From positions 2,325 to 38,175 of the forward strand of contig NZ_AOIM01000039.1 of assembly GCF_000337575.1 (NCBI RefSeq): a DNA stretch of 35,851 nucleotides. The letters are read 5' to 3'. The stretch comes from Natrialba hulunbeirensis JCM 10989 (lineage in GTDB: Archaea; Halobacteriota; Halobacteria; Halobacteriales; Natrialbaceae). This document shows positions 15,343 through 24,028 of the stretch, in pieces (position 1 is the first letter of the stretch; each line of letters opens with the position of its first letter). The notes below the pieces were generated by a model, which worked only from the letters and a program-made list of their open reading frames with translations, made no database searches and was not told the DNA's origin. A program made the translations under genes and the position numbers.

Positions 15343-17807
15343 CGCGTCTCACCTCCGCCGTTTCCGCTCCGTCCATGTTCGTCCGCTCGCCCGCTCTCGC
15401 CACTCGCCGGCCGAATCGCCCCTCTCGCCAGATCGAACTGCGTCTCGACCGCCCGCTCGAATCGCGGGTCCACGTCATCGCTCTCCTCGAGTACCCGCTG
15501 GATCGCGGCCAGCGTTTCTTCGGTGGACTCGAGTGCGACCTCGCCGCCGGTGCTGGCTTCGGCCTGGACCGTCTCGAGGGCGTTCCAGGGCTGGGACAGG
15601 ATTTCGGCGGAGGCGCTGCCGAGGGTGTAGAGGTCGCGCGGCGGGATGGTCTCGTCCTCGTCCTCGCCGTCGCCGTCGCCATCGGCATCACTTTCGCCCT
15701 CGCTGTCGCCCACTCCGCCACCGCCGAGCGTCGACAGCGAGAGCGCGGGATGTGGGTGTTCATCAATTGCGTGGAGATAGCGCGAGCGGTGTTGGAAGCG
15801 GCCGACCGAGCCGTCCGTCTGGCGGTAAGTACAGAAATAGAGGTACTCCTCGGCAGCGCGCGCCCCGATCGCGAGCTGGCGGCGCGTCCGTTCGGCGTGA
15901 TAGCGTTCGAACGCGTTGTCCGTGATCTCGTCGGCGTCGACGGTCGCGTACGTCTCCGCGACGGCCTCCGGACTCGGATTCGTGACGGCCGGGTAGCCGT
16001 CCATCCGTTTGATCCAGGCGGTCGGAAAAAGCGGCGAGAGCGGTTCACTTCCCGGGTACTCGCCGTCGACGACGTTGAGCAGGAAGACGGCGGACCGGCT
16101 ATCGTGTTTCACGAGCCCCACGTCACCGACGGTGACACCACCTTCGGGGACGGCGACCTCGGCGGTATGAGCGTAGGGCGCGTCGTAGGTGATCGCCCGC
16201 TCGAGCATGGTGACGAACTGGATCCAGTCGCCCGCGAGGATATCCTGTTCGTCGACGAACTCGGCAATCGAGAGGAGTCGGGAGACGTTTCGGAACTGCT
16301 CTCTGGCGTCGATCGGGTCGGCGTCCTCGGCGATCCGTCGTTTGAGGTTCGTCGTGACGATCCAGCGCTTCAGACTCTTCGAAACCGAGTTCCTGACGAC
16401 ACAGCGCTGGACGAGGTCCTCGGTGAGATCTGGAATTCGCGCCGCGAGCAGGTCGTAGGCCCGCTCGCGGTCGTCGATGTGGTACTGGGCGAGCGCGTGC
16501 AGTTCCCGGACCGCGAGGTCCTGTTCGAGGCCGTTGACGCCCGCTGAGGCCGTCGGCACGCCGGCGTGCTGGAGGACTCTGCGAACGCGCGGCGCGGGGT
16601 TTCCGATGGATCGGAGCAGGACGGCTACGTCCTCGTATTCGAACCCGTGCTCCTGTCGGAGATACTCGATTTCGTTCGCGACGGTCTCGACTTGCTGGTC
16701 GAGCGTGGGTTCGCTGATCACGCGCGCAGCAGTGGTTGAATCGTGGCTTTCCATTTCTGCAGGCTCGCCGTTCTCTCCCCGGGGAGTCAGCCGCCCGGTC
16801 GCCAGAAACGCGCCGAACGGCTGCCCGACTCGTTCCGGTTCGGATACGGCAGTCGGCTGTGCTGCTGCCGTTCCCCCATCCGAGGCAACACCGGGTATCG
16901 CGTCAATATCTCGCTCTCCTGCCCCGTCAGCGGTGTGATCGACGATCTCGAGTTCGTCCGCGAACCGCCGAACCGATCCCGCCTCGGTCTTCGTCCGCTC
17001 GATACTCGCGTGCACCTCGGCGACACAGATCAGGTCGACGTTCCGGGTGAGCGTGCGCAGGTACTCCCGGTCGAGGTCGCCACACTCCTCGTACTCGACC
17101 ACGAGCACCGCGTCGAACTCGCGCTCGATCCGCTCGCGAATCGCCTCGCGCTCGAGTGCCGCGATCGCGCGTTCGATCGTCTGGGCCTGCTCGGCAAGGT
17201 TGCGCTCGGCGAGGTGGTCGTGGAAGGAGGCGTTGACGTCGGCCAGCTCTCGGAGGTAGTCGTCGTAGTCGTGACCGTCGTCTGTGTCGGCGTCGTCGCT
17301 CTCACTGGCATCATCACTCTCGGTGTCCGCAGCCCCATCGGCATCCACACCGAACCCACCGTTCCACGTAGCATCCAACAACAACTGCCCCACGTCCCGA
17401 CCGAACGAATCGTGCTCGCTCGCCCGCTCGAAGTACGACGACCAGTCGTAGCCATCGAGCACCCGCGCGAGAAACTCGATCCGCTCCTCGTAACTGAGTC
17501 GGGTCAACTCCGGTTCTGCCTCCTCCACGACCGCCGTCGCGTGCCGGGGCAACGACTTCACGTTCGGCCGCCCTTCGAGCCCGACTTCCTCGCGCAACGA
17601 CGCCGCAAACTCGTCGATCGACGTCGGCAAGCGCTTGAGCACCAGGACGTTCCGCGGGTCACCAGCGACTGCGTCGTGATCGAGGGTACTCGAGTAGATT
17701 TCTGCGACACGCGCGGCGAGCGAGCCGCCGCCGAAGGGGAGGATGTGGAGCGTGCCGGTGAGGGGAGGGGCTGCTGTGTCTGAAGCGGGTGGTTGAGACT
17801 GAGACAT
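15339..17807 (-). CDS. AddB N-terminal-like, helicase-fold protein lacking Walker A
   Basis: This 822-aa protein resembles the helicase part of AddB. The N-terminal loop reads ILPFGGGSLAARVAEIY (22-38): the P-loop shape is present but the GKT/GKS is lost, so ATP binding is unlikely. Later segments match SF1-like landmarks: FDAVLVVEYEECGDLDREYL, FEYEDVAVLLRS, VGLVKHDSRSAVFLLNVVDGEYPG (motif V-like), and RTRRQLAIGARAAEEYLYF (motif VI-like). An acidic low-complexity insert (near 155-190) and a DGDGDGEDEDE linker interrupt it. It is first in the operon and is coupled to the Fe-S gene by a 4-nt overlap. The probable role is a scaffold or DNA-recognition subunit, analogous to the Chi-scanning part of AddB, for the AddA-like motor. 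Confidence 0.72.
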   Translation of the reverse strand: MSQSQPPASDTAAPPLTGTLHILPFGGGSLAARVAEIYSSTLDHDAVAGDPRNVLVLKRLPTSIDEFAASLREEVGLEGRPNVKSLPRHATAVVEEAEPELTRLSYEERIEFLARVLDGYDWSSYFERASEHDSFGRDVGQLLLDATWNGGFGVDADGAADTESDDASESDDADTDDGHDYDDYLRELADVNASFHDHLAERNLAEQAQTIERAIAALEREAIRERIEREFDAVLVVEYEECGDLDREYLRTLTRNVDLICVAEVHASIERTKTEAGSVRRFADELEIVDHTADGAGERDIDAIPGVASDGGTAAAQPTAVSEPERVGQPFGAFLATGRLTPRGENGEPAEMESHDSTTAARVISEPTLDQQVETVANEIEYLRQEHGFEYEDVAVLLRSIGNPAPRVRRVLQHAGVPTASAGVNGLEQDLAVRELHALAQYHIDDRERAYDLLAARIPDLTEDLVQRCVVRNSVSKSLKRWIVTTNLKRRIAEDADPIDAREQFRNVSRLLSIAEFVDEQDILAGDWIQFVTMLERAITYDAPYAHTAEVAVPEGGVTVGDVGLVKHDSRSAVFLLNVVDGEYPGSEPLSPLFPTAWIKRMDGYPAVTNPSPEAVAETYATVDADEITDNAFERYHAERTRRQLAIGARAAEEYLYFCTYRQTDGSVGRFQHRSRYLHAIDEHPHPALSLSTLGGGGVGDSEGESDADGDGDGEDEDETIPPRDLYTLGSASAEILSQPWNALETVQAEASTGGEVALESTEETLAAIQRVLEESDDVDPRFERAVETQFDLARGAIRPASGESGRADEHGRSGNGGGETR

Positions 17808-18107
17808 GTGGGGACGAAATCGTATTCGTCCGGACGGTCGGCTGGCGGGTACTTATTGATTCGGGAGAAACTCGCGGTGGACAGATGCTCGTGTCTAACG
17901 CCCATAGTCGACGTTAGCGCGGGTGTAGGCGACTGGAGAGCCAGTTATTGCTGACTGTGCCAGTGATACTGTGACCATGAAAAGGAGAGTTTGGTATCGC
18001 AAGTATCGATTTATGACGCCCCCTCGCAGGTTGGTGAGCGGTACTACGGGTCCGATAAAAGCAGTCGCTATGGGTGTGTACGGACACGGTAGCGCGGGTG
18101 GTGCCGG
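17808..18107. other. Intergenic region with a possible AddB-operon operator
   Basis: This 300-bp gap holds the promoter of the three-gene operon. It contains the perfect inverted repeat GGACGAA-N6-TTCGTCC (17812-17831), 4 nt upstream of the start codon. An AT-rich ATCAATAAGT box on the minus strand (17853-17862 region) would place the transcript start near the repeat. Nothing else is supported. Confidence 0.4.
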
Positions 18108-18254
18108 TCAGAGCAGCAACGACACGACGGCCAGCACCAGGAACAATAACACGAGCCACTTCGCGATCGACATCGTCAGTCCGGCGACGCCACCTGCGCC
18201 GAGTGCACCGGCGATGATCGCGATCACGAAGAACAGGAGTGCAAGTTCTAGCAT
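18108..18254 (-). CDS. DUF1328 small membrane protein
   Basis: This 48-aa peptide, [22 protein letters not shown] then [23 protein letters not shown], has two membrane helices separated by a glycine-rich turn. That is the DUF1328 (YtjA-like) pattern common in bacteria and haloarchaea. Its function is unknown. The start at 18254 gives the standard length. A minus-strand TTCATATCC (about 18279-18287) is at the right distance for a promoter. The longer open frame upstream is not protein-like. Confidence 0.85.
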   Translation of the reverse strand: MLELALLFFVIAIIAGALGAGGVAGLTMSIAKWLVLLFLVLAVVSLLL

Positions 18255-18566
18255 GGGGAGACATATGCCAGAGACGTGGATATGAATTCGGCATGCATAC
18301 GCCAAACCACTGGACATCACTGCTATTCTGTTCTCGGTCGGCGTTCTCTCACGTACTGAGGGGTACTCGAGAGGAACTCTCTGCAGCGGCTGACTCTCTA
18401 TAGAGGAAACCAAAGCGAGACACGTCTATTCGAGGTGGTGTCGGGAGGCGTCATCCGATAATACAGAAGATCGAAGAAATCGTTTGCAGACGAGTAGCGC
18501 TGTGCCGCGTGTCTCGTTCCACCCGTTGAGTAATTCAGGGCGTTCTACGCGTTGTCTGCTGTCGGT

Positions 18567-18971
18567 TCACTCACCGAGGTGTGACCGATACCCCTTCGGC
18601 TCGAAGCCGCGCCGGCAAATGACGCGCTTTCGGCCGACCGTGATCGCGCTGATCTGGTCCTCGTCCTCCATGCGATCGATCACCGACTCGAGTCGGTCGG
18701 CGGACCAGCCGGTTTCCTCGCGGACGGTCGACTCGTCGACGCGCCCGCCGCGTTTGACGAGGAGTCGAAGAACCTTGTCCTCGTCAGGCAGGTCGCGCTC
18801 GTCGACGCCGTACTCGATTTCCTCGGCATAACTGAGTGTCTCATTGTCGCTCTCGTCTGTCGATTCGTCGGTCGCAGTCGATGTCGATGTGGACTCGCGT
18901 GCGTCGCTCTCGTCCGTCGAGTCCCCCTGCCAGAGAGACGAGAGGCGAGCCCAAAGTGTACTGAATACCAT
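18567..18971 (-). CDS. Winged-helix (MarR/DUF7343-like) DNA-binding protein
   Basis: This 134-aa protein starts MVFSTLWARLSSLWQ, possibly an amphipathic or membrane-proximal helix. A Ser/Thr/Asp-rich linker (18-45) follows, then a winged helix: DLPDEDKVLRLLVKRGGRVDESTVREETGWSADRLESVIDRMEDEDQI, ending in a basic wing (VGRKRVICRRGFEPKGYRSH). The second half fits haloarchaeal MarR-like or DUF7343 regulators, so DNA binding is expected. The target is unknown. It is transcribed alone, perhaps from TTATATATC at 19050-19058 with a leader of about 50 nt. In the gap to SurE I see only this promoter. Confidence 0.72.
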   Translation of the reverse strand: MVFSTLWARLSSLWQGDSTDESDARESTSTSTATDESTDESDNETLSYAEEIEYGVDERDLPDEDKVLRLLVKRGGRVDESTVREETGWSADRLESVIDRMEDEDQISAITVGRKRVICRRGFEPKGYRSHLGE

Positions 18972-19049
18972 TGTCGATCACCCATTTCGTAGGTTTCGGA
19001 GCTGCGTGTCGCGCACCGTTGTCGGTACTCTCTTCTTCTGTCCTATCGG

Positions 19050-19058
19050 TTATATATC
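19050..19058 (-). promoter_or_regulatory. Strong TATA box, probably for the winged-helix gene
   Basis: TTATATATC (GATATATAA on the minus strand) stands out in a GC-rich genome. It lies about 80 nt upstream of the start at 18971, predicting a short leader rather than a leaderless mRNA. Confidence 0.45.
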
Positions 19059-19230
19059 TGTGCTCTGCCCGAGCAACGCGGCTGTCTGTCGGCCGCGTGT
19101 AGCGTCCGGTGGTTTTCGCCGCTGCGGTGGTTGAACACCGACGCCACTCCCACGATAAGTACGGTATCTGATACGATTGTGGGCTACGCCCGTGAGAGTC
19201 GTGTTCAGACGGAAGTCATCGGGAAACCCC

Positions 19231-20055
19231 TCAGTCACCAGCCGTCGCAACGCGGTCGTGGTAGGTCTCGGCGAGGTCAGTGAGCACCTCGTGGTGGTTC
19301 GTCGAGTGGGGCGCAGTGAGCGGAGAGATACTGATGCGGCCTTCGGCGACCGTGCGGCGGTCGGTTCCCTCGGGGTCCGGAATCGTCTCGGGATCCATCG
19401 ACTCCCAGACGCGGTCGTAGAGGGTGACCTGGTCACCATCCGACTCGGCGTCCATCTCGTAGCGCTTCGAGGGTCGCGTGATCTCGATCGGTGCAGGGCC
19501 GTCGTTGGCGTCTGCCATCGGGACGTTGACGTTGAGATACGCCGCGTGCTCGAACGCACCGGCAGCGAGAGCGTGCTCGGCGAGATAGGTCGTCACGCGC
19601 TGGGCCTCGCGGAAGTCGTCGACCGTAAGTTCGATCTCACCGAGTGGCACGTCGTTGACTGGGACGTACATCGAGGTCGCAATTGCAGGAACGTCGAAGA
19701 ACGCGGCCTCGACGGCGGCGCTGATCGTCCCCGAACGACCGAGGACGTACTCGCCGAGGTTCGCACCCCGGTTGCAGCCAGCAACGACGAGGTCCGGGTC
19801 GGGGCCGAGTTCTGCGAGACCGGCGACGACACAGTCCGCCGGGGTCCCCTCGACGGCGTAGCCGAGTTCGTGGTCAACGAGTCCGATCTCGCCGTTGTGA
19901 GAGAGCGAGCGGCCACAGGCGCTCTGGTCGCTCGCGGGCGCGACGACGGTGACGTTCGCGTTCACGTGGTCGACGAGTGCGTCGTGAATCGCGCGGATAC
20001 CGACGCTGTCGATCCCGTCGTCGTTGGTCAGCAGGATCTCGAGGGAGTCGCTCAT
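19231..20055 (-). CDS. surE: 5'/3'-nucleotidase SurE
   Basis: This 274-aa SurE-family phosphatase hydrolyses nucleoside monophosphates. The N-terminal EILLTNDDGIDSVGIRAI carries the metal-binding Asp-Asp pair. VAPASDQSACGRSLS and VEGTPADCVVAGL follow, then VVAGCNRGANLGEYVLGRSGTISAAVEAAFFDVPAIATSM, with the conserved N-R/GANLG and GTVSAAxE-type motifs. LNVNVP is near 175. The length is usual for archaea. A weak TTTT box lies near -27. It is a single gene. Confidence 0.95.
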   Translation of the reverse strand: MSDSLEILLTNDDGIDSVGIRAIHDALVDHVNANVTVVAPASDQSACGRSLSHNGEIGLVDHELGYAVEGTPADCVVAGLAELGPDPDLVVAGCNRGANLGEYVLGRSGTISAAVEAAFFDVPAIATSMYVPVNDVPLGEIELTVDDFREAQRVTTYLAEHALAAGAFEHAAYLNVNVPMADANDGPAPIEITRPSKRYEMDAESDGDQVTLYDRVWESMDPETIPDPEGTDRRTVAEGRISISPLTAPHSTNHHEVLTDLAETYHDRVATAGD

Positions 20056-20156
20056 ATCGGTGGGTTGGAGGCCGGCGCGAAAAGCACTCTGGTTTCGGAG
20101 ATTCGCTCGCTCGGTTCCGGCTGAACACCAGCGACGAGAGCCTGATTCTGGACCGC

Positions 20157-21752
20157 TCAGCCGATTCGGTCGACGATCGTCTCCTCGTCGACCACCAGAT
20201 TGTACGCCTCCTCGTCGTCGTTCCAGAGCGCGAGAATCTGTTCGAACGAACAGACCTCGCCGTACTCGGCCTCGAGTAGGGGTCGGTTGAGCGAGGTCTC
20301 CTTCGTGAGGACGGCGTAGTGGTCGGTCGCCTCGCTGCCGTCGCTGATCTTGAACAGCGGGTTCGACGAACTGCCGTACTCGGCGTCCTCGTCCGAACTC
20401 AGCGAGTGGCTCAGCTTCGCCGCGACGAGGTCGATCCGGTTCGGAACGTGGCGCTCCATATCGGCCATCTTTGCCCAGTCACCGTCGTCGAGTTCGAGGT
20501 CGATCCGGCGAGTGCCGTCCAGGCGCAATAGCGAGTGTGAGAACTGCACGTCGACGTTGATGAACTCGCCGGGTGCGTGCTCCTCGTCGTCCGCAGGGGT
20601 CGCTTCGTCCAGTTGGCGCTGAAACTCGGGAACCTCGAGGTCGGGGCGGACGTCGAACGACCAGCCGCGATCCGTGGGCCGCTCGTCGGGCCAGAGGCGA
20701 ACGGTCGGGCCGTAGACGGTGACGAGCCCGTGGCGGTCGTCTCGGCCGGCGGCGGTCGCACTCTCATCGTCATTATCACCGTCACCGTCACCGTCACCGT
20801 CACCGTTGCCGTCGCCCTCATCCGACTCCTCCGAGAACTCGCTCGCGTCTCGAATCCGCTCGTCCTCGAGTGTCCGCTCGAGTTCGCGCAGGCCGACGCT
20901 CGTGTTCTTGTCGGCCGGCTCCATCGCGAGGACGGTGCCATCGGGGGCGAGTGCGTCGAGCAGCGAGCGAGCGACAGTCGTGGGATCTGCGAGCTCGTTG
21001 AGGACGTTGCAAGCGAGGATGAGGTCGAACGGTTCATCGTCACCCTGCGTAGTAGTGCCGAGCGCTGCCGGATCTACGTCTTCGATCGCTTCGCGGTGAA
21101 TCGTCGTATGAATGTTCTGCCCCGTCTCTGCGAGCAGGGACTCGAGTACATCGGCGGCGGCGCTCGGCTCGACGGCGTGGTACTCGACGAGCGCGTCGTC
21201 GGGGAGGTAATCACAGAGTCCGAGCGCGGGGCCGCCGACGCCTGCACCGACGTCGAGGACGCGGAGGGTGCGGTCGAGCAGTCCGCGTTCGGCCAGGTCA
21301 TCGAGTGCGTACTGGATCGCGGCGTAGTAGCCCGGCAGGTGGTAGATCGCGTAGCCCGATGCCACGTCCTCGTCGTACGTCACTGCTCGGCGTTCGAGGT
21401 ACTGGGCTTTGAATCGGCGGATCGTCGACCGGAGGAGGTCGCCCACGCTGTCCGTGTGCCAGTTCACACCGTAGCGCTCGACGAGGAGGTCCTCGAGTGC
21501 TCGCGCGTAGCGGTCCGGGAACGCCTGAACTGGCCCCCGGTTCGGTGGAATTTGATCGTCCGAGACGGGGACGAACGTGCCATCGTCGCGCTCGATCAGT
21601 CTGAGATCCAGCGCCTCCTCGCGGAGATGCTGGCGAACGACGGCCGGATGTGGCGTGCCGGTAACGTATTCAGAGATCTCGTCGGGGTCGATCGGCCGGA
21701 CATTGCGCAGATACTTCGCGTTGGATCGGATGGCTTCTCGTTGGTCGGTCAT
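20157..21752 (-). CDS. Rsm22-like class I SAM-dependent methyltransferase
   Basis: This 531-aa protein matches the Rsm22 (COG5459) family, which includes the mitochondrial ribosome small-subunit factor METTL17/Rsm22. After an N-terminal helical region with a winged-helix-like start (RSNAKYLRNVRPIDPDEI), RFKAQYLERRAVTYDEDVASGYAIYHLPGYYAA leads into the SAM site LRVLDVGAGVGGPALGL (about 163-179). DLILACNVLNELADP follows. A variable Glu/Asp/Gly linker encoded by GTCACC repeats (20775-20816) splits the domain. The role is probably rRNA methylation or small-subunit assembly. Its start overlaps the tyrA stop by 4 nt, so the two are co-translated although unrelated in pathway. Confidence 0.8.
   Translation of the reverse strand: MTDQREAIRSNAKYLRNVRPIDPDEISEYVTGTPHPAVVRQHLREEALDLRLIERDDGTFVPVSDDQIPPNRGPVQAFPDRYARALEDLLVERYGVNWHTDSVGDLLRSTIRRFKAQYLERRAVTYDEDVASGYAIYHLPGYYAAIQYALDDLAERGLLDRTLRVLDVGAGVGGPALGLCDYLPDDALVEYHAVEPSAAADVLESLLAETGQNIHTTIHREAIEDVDPAALGTTTQGDDEPFDLILACNVLNELADPTTVARSLLDALAPDGTVLAMEPADKNTSVGLRELERTLEDERIRDASEFSEESDEGDGNGDGDGDGDGDNDDESATAAGRDDRHGLVTVYGPTVRLWPDERPTDRGWSFDVRPDLEVPEFQRQLDEATPADDEEHAPGEFINVDVQFSHSLLRLDGTRRIDLELDDGDWAKMADMERHVPNRIDLVAAKLSHSLSSDEDAEYGSSSNPLFKISDGSEATDHYAVLTKETSLNRPLLEAEYGEVCSFEQILALWNDDEEAYNLVVDEETIVDRIG
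20775..20816. repeat. Coding hexamer repeat (GTCACC)4 plus variants
   Basis: Four perfect GTCACC units (20781-20804) plus flanking variants encode an Asp-Gly repeat on the minus strand inside the Rsm22-like gene. Six-base units keep the frame, so copy number could vary between strains without loss of function. Confidence 0.85.
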
Positions 21753-22606
21753 TGGTCTGCTCCCTCTGCGGGCTGGTCGGCAGTCGCCGGGCTGTCGGCC
21801 GCGGTCTCGCTATCGTCGTGCCATCGGGCCCCCGCCTTCTGGTAGAGGGACTCGAGTTCGGCTGGGTCGGCGTCGGCAATCGTGCGTGCAGCGTCGGCGA
21901 TCGCCTCGGCACCGTCGAAGGTGGCCTGAATATCGGCGTAGACGCGGGGCGTGCCGCCGGTCATCTGTTCGGCGAGCGTTTGCAGCTGCTCGTAGATCGG
22001 GGTTTCAAAGCCGTCAGGAACTGATTCGGCAGCGAGAGCGAACGAGAGCACGGTTGCGTGGGTCATCGCCTGGACGGTTTCCATGGCGTCGTCGTGCTCG
22101 GCCGCCGTCGTTTCGACGAGTGCGTTCCCGCGGGCGGCGAGCGCTGCGAGCAGGTCGTCGGTGACCGGTCCCTCGGCGTCGCGAACGACGGCGATCGAGC
22201 CGGGGGCGCGTTCGGGGGCGAACAGCGGGTGGAGACTCACGCGTTCGCGGTCGGGTGCGTGTTCGCGCATCGCTGCGAGCGGCGGAGCCATGACGCCGGA
22301 GACGTCGATGACGGCGTGGTCGGCTCGCGAGGCCTGCTCGGCGATTGCCTCGGTGACGTGGGCCATCGGGACGGCGAGACAGACGGCGTCGTAGGTGTCC
22401 TGTTCCTTCTGGGTGTCCTCGCCGGCGACAGTGTCGTCGCGGCCGGTATCGTCACCGTCGAGCGTCGTTACGGAACCGCCAGTCGCCTCCGCCGCTGCAG
22501 CCGCCGCCTCCCGGTCGACGTCGGCGTAGGTGATCGTCGCGTCGCTCCCGATGGCGGTCCCAAGCCAGATCCCCATCGAGCCAGCGCCGACGATCAAGAC
22601 GTCCAT
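21749..22606 (-). CDS. tyrA: Prephenate dehydrogenase-like protein
   Basis: This 285-aa protein starts with the Rossmann fold MDVLIVGAGSMGIWLG (GxGxxG at 7-12). YADVD follows at the end of strand 2, then YDAVCLAVPMAHVTEAI and VIDVSGVMAPPLAAM, then the substrate-region motif SLHPLFAPE, typical of archaeal TyrA. It oxidatively decarboxylates prephenate to 4-hydroxyphenylpyruvate for tyrosine, using NAD(P). An acidic insert (TTLDGDDTGRDD) lies after the first strands. The C-terminal helical domain is shorter than in bacterial TyrA. The gene overlaps the Rsm22-like gene by 4 nt. A CTTTTGC box lies near -27. aroA and aroC are within 9 kb. No chorismate mutase domain is fused. Confidence 0.86.
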   Translation of the reverse strand: MDVLIVGAGSMGIWLGTAIGSDATITYADVDREAAAAAAEATGGSVTTLDGDDTGRDDTVAGEDTQKEQDTYDAVCLAVPMAHVTEAIAEQASRADHAVIDVSGVMAPPLAAMREHAPDRERVSLHPLFAPERAPGSIAVVRDAEGPVTDDLLAALAARGNALVETTAAEHDDAMETVQAMTHATVLSFALAAESVPDGFETPIYEQLQTLAEQMTGGTPRVYADIQATFDGAEAIADAARTIADADPAELESLYQKAGARWHDDSETAADSPATADQPAEGADQ

Positions 22607-22740
22607 CGGTGGCTCCTACCGTCTGCCGTTGCAAAAGCCGTTCGATCGATCAGTTCGTGTGAGTGTCACGCGCGCCAGTAGCTCTGCTCTCACCGCCACC
22701 ACCACCGCCACCCTCACCGCCGCCTCGCCGTCCGCCAGGA

Positions 22741-23931
22741 CTACTCGGCGACCGGCTCGAGTCCGACCCGATACTCAGTCAGGTTCTCGTAGCCGTCCTC
22801 GGTGACCACAACGAGGTCCTCGATGCGGACGCCGCCGACGGCAGGGTCGTAGATACCCGGCTCGATCGAGATGACGTGGCCTGGCTCGAGTTCCCCGCCG
22901 CTCGGAGAGACGCGCGGTTCCTCGTGAATGTCCAGTCCGACGCCATGGCCGGTGCTGTGGATGAAGCCGGTCTCAGTGTTCGGATCGCTGCGCAGCGTCT
23001 CGTAGCCCGCGTCCTCGATCACGTCACAGACCACGTCGTGGACAGCCTCGCCGGTAACACCCGGCTCGACCGCTTCGAGCCCTGCCTCGTAGGCTTCTCG
23101 CGTAACCTCGTAGCGTCGCGTCATTTCCTCGCTCGGCTCGCCGCGGACGAACGTGCGGGTCATGTCGCCGAAGTAGCCGGTCTCCTTGTCCCGCGGGAAA
23201 ATGTCGATCACGATGAGATCGTTTGCCGTCAGCTGACCGCTGCCGCGGTCGTGGGGGTCCGCACCGTCTGCGGCACAGGCGACGATCGTCTCGTCGAGTC
23301 CGCAGCCGTGGCGCAGCAGTGTTACCTCGATCTCCTCAGTGACGCGCTCGCTGGTGAGCGGCGTGCCGTCCAGGACGAGTCCGCCGTCGTCATCGACCTC
23401 CGCGCTCGCGATGAGTCGCTCCGCGGTCGCCATCGCGGCCTCGTTCGCCTGCTGGGTCGCCCGAATCTGGTTGACCTCCCAGGGTGTCTTGGTCGCGCGA
23501 ATCTCCTCGACGATACCCTCGCTCTCGACCGTCACCGTTAGGCCCTGCTCGCGCAGGCCGTCCGCGGTCCCGGTCGGGAACGAGCGCGGAACCGCGACGG
23601 ACTCGACGTCGTGGTCCGCCAGAAACGCCGCGAGCGTGTGCAGTTTCCCGCCGTATGGGCCGTGCTCGGCGCGGTGGTCGTGATAATCGTACGCCGACAG
23701 CCGGGACACCGACTCCGCGGCGGCCTCCGACTCCGCGCGGCCGTACTCGAGTCCCGACACCAGCAGGTGGACGCCGTCCTGTGTGACGAGCGTCTGGTAG
23801 GGATCCGGCGCGGTGAAGCCGGAGACGTAGCGCTGGTCAGAATCGGATGCGTCGGCGTCGATGAGGTAGCCGTCCAGGTCGTCGGTCTCGAGTGCGGCCC
23901 GCAGCGGGGTGAGGTCAACGGGGTCGTTCAT
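22741..23931 (-). CDS. M24 metallopeptidase (Xaa-Pro dipeptidase/aminopeptidase type)
   Basis: This 396-aa protein has an N-terminal creatinase-like domain (GYLIDADASDSDQRYVSGF; LLVSGLEYGRAESEA) and the C-terminal pita-bread domain. All five metal ligands are visible: DIFPRDKETGYFGDMTRTF (two Asp), the His in STGHGVGLDIHEEP, and the two Glu in ISIEPGIYDP and VRIED. It probably cleaves Xaa-Pro peptides in the cytoplasm, using Mn or Co. The ATG at 23931 fits the family and has a TTATGTA box at about -27 (23954-23960). The 134 bases between it and tyrA are (CCGCCACC)-like low complexity. It is divergent from the lipoprotein gene at 24069. Confidence 0.92.
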   Translation of the reverse strand: MNDPVDLTPLRAALETDDLDGYLIDADASDSDQRYVSGFTAPDPYQTLVTQDGVHLLVSGLEYGRAESEAAAESVSRLSAYDYHDHRAEHGPYGGKLHTLAAFLADHDVESVAVPRSFPTGTADGLREQGLTVTVESEGIVEEIRATKTPWEVNQIRATQQANEAAMATAERLIASAEVDDDGGLVLDGTPLTSERVTEEIEVTLLRHGCGLDETIVACAADGADPHDRGSGQLTANDLIVIDIFPRDKETGYFGDMTRTFVRGEPSEEMTRRYEVTREAYEAGLEAVEPGVTGEAVHDVVCDVIEDAGYETLRSDPNTETGFIHSTGHGVGLDIHEEPRVSPSGGELEPGHVISIEPGIYDPAVGGVRIEDLVVVTEDGYENLTEYRVGLEPVAE

Positions 23932-23953
23932 ACGTTCTCGTGTGATCGGCCCG

Positions 23954-23960
23954 TACATAA
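23954..23960 (-). promoter_or_regulatory. TATA box for the M24 peptidase gene
   Basis: TTATGTA on the minus strand lies 23-29 nt upstream of the ATG at 23931, which is leaderless spacing. Confidence 0.5.
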
Positions 23961-24028
23961 TGGCGAGGGTCTCGGCTGGGGTCGCCGCTGCCCGTGGGTC
24001 CCCCGATATATTCACTACCGACCTTCAC

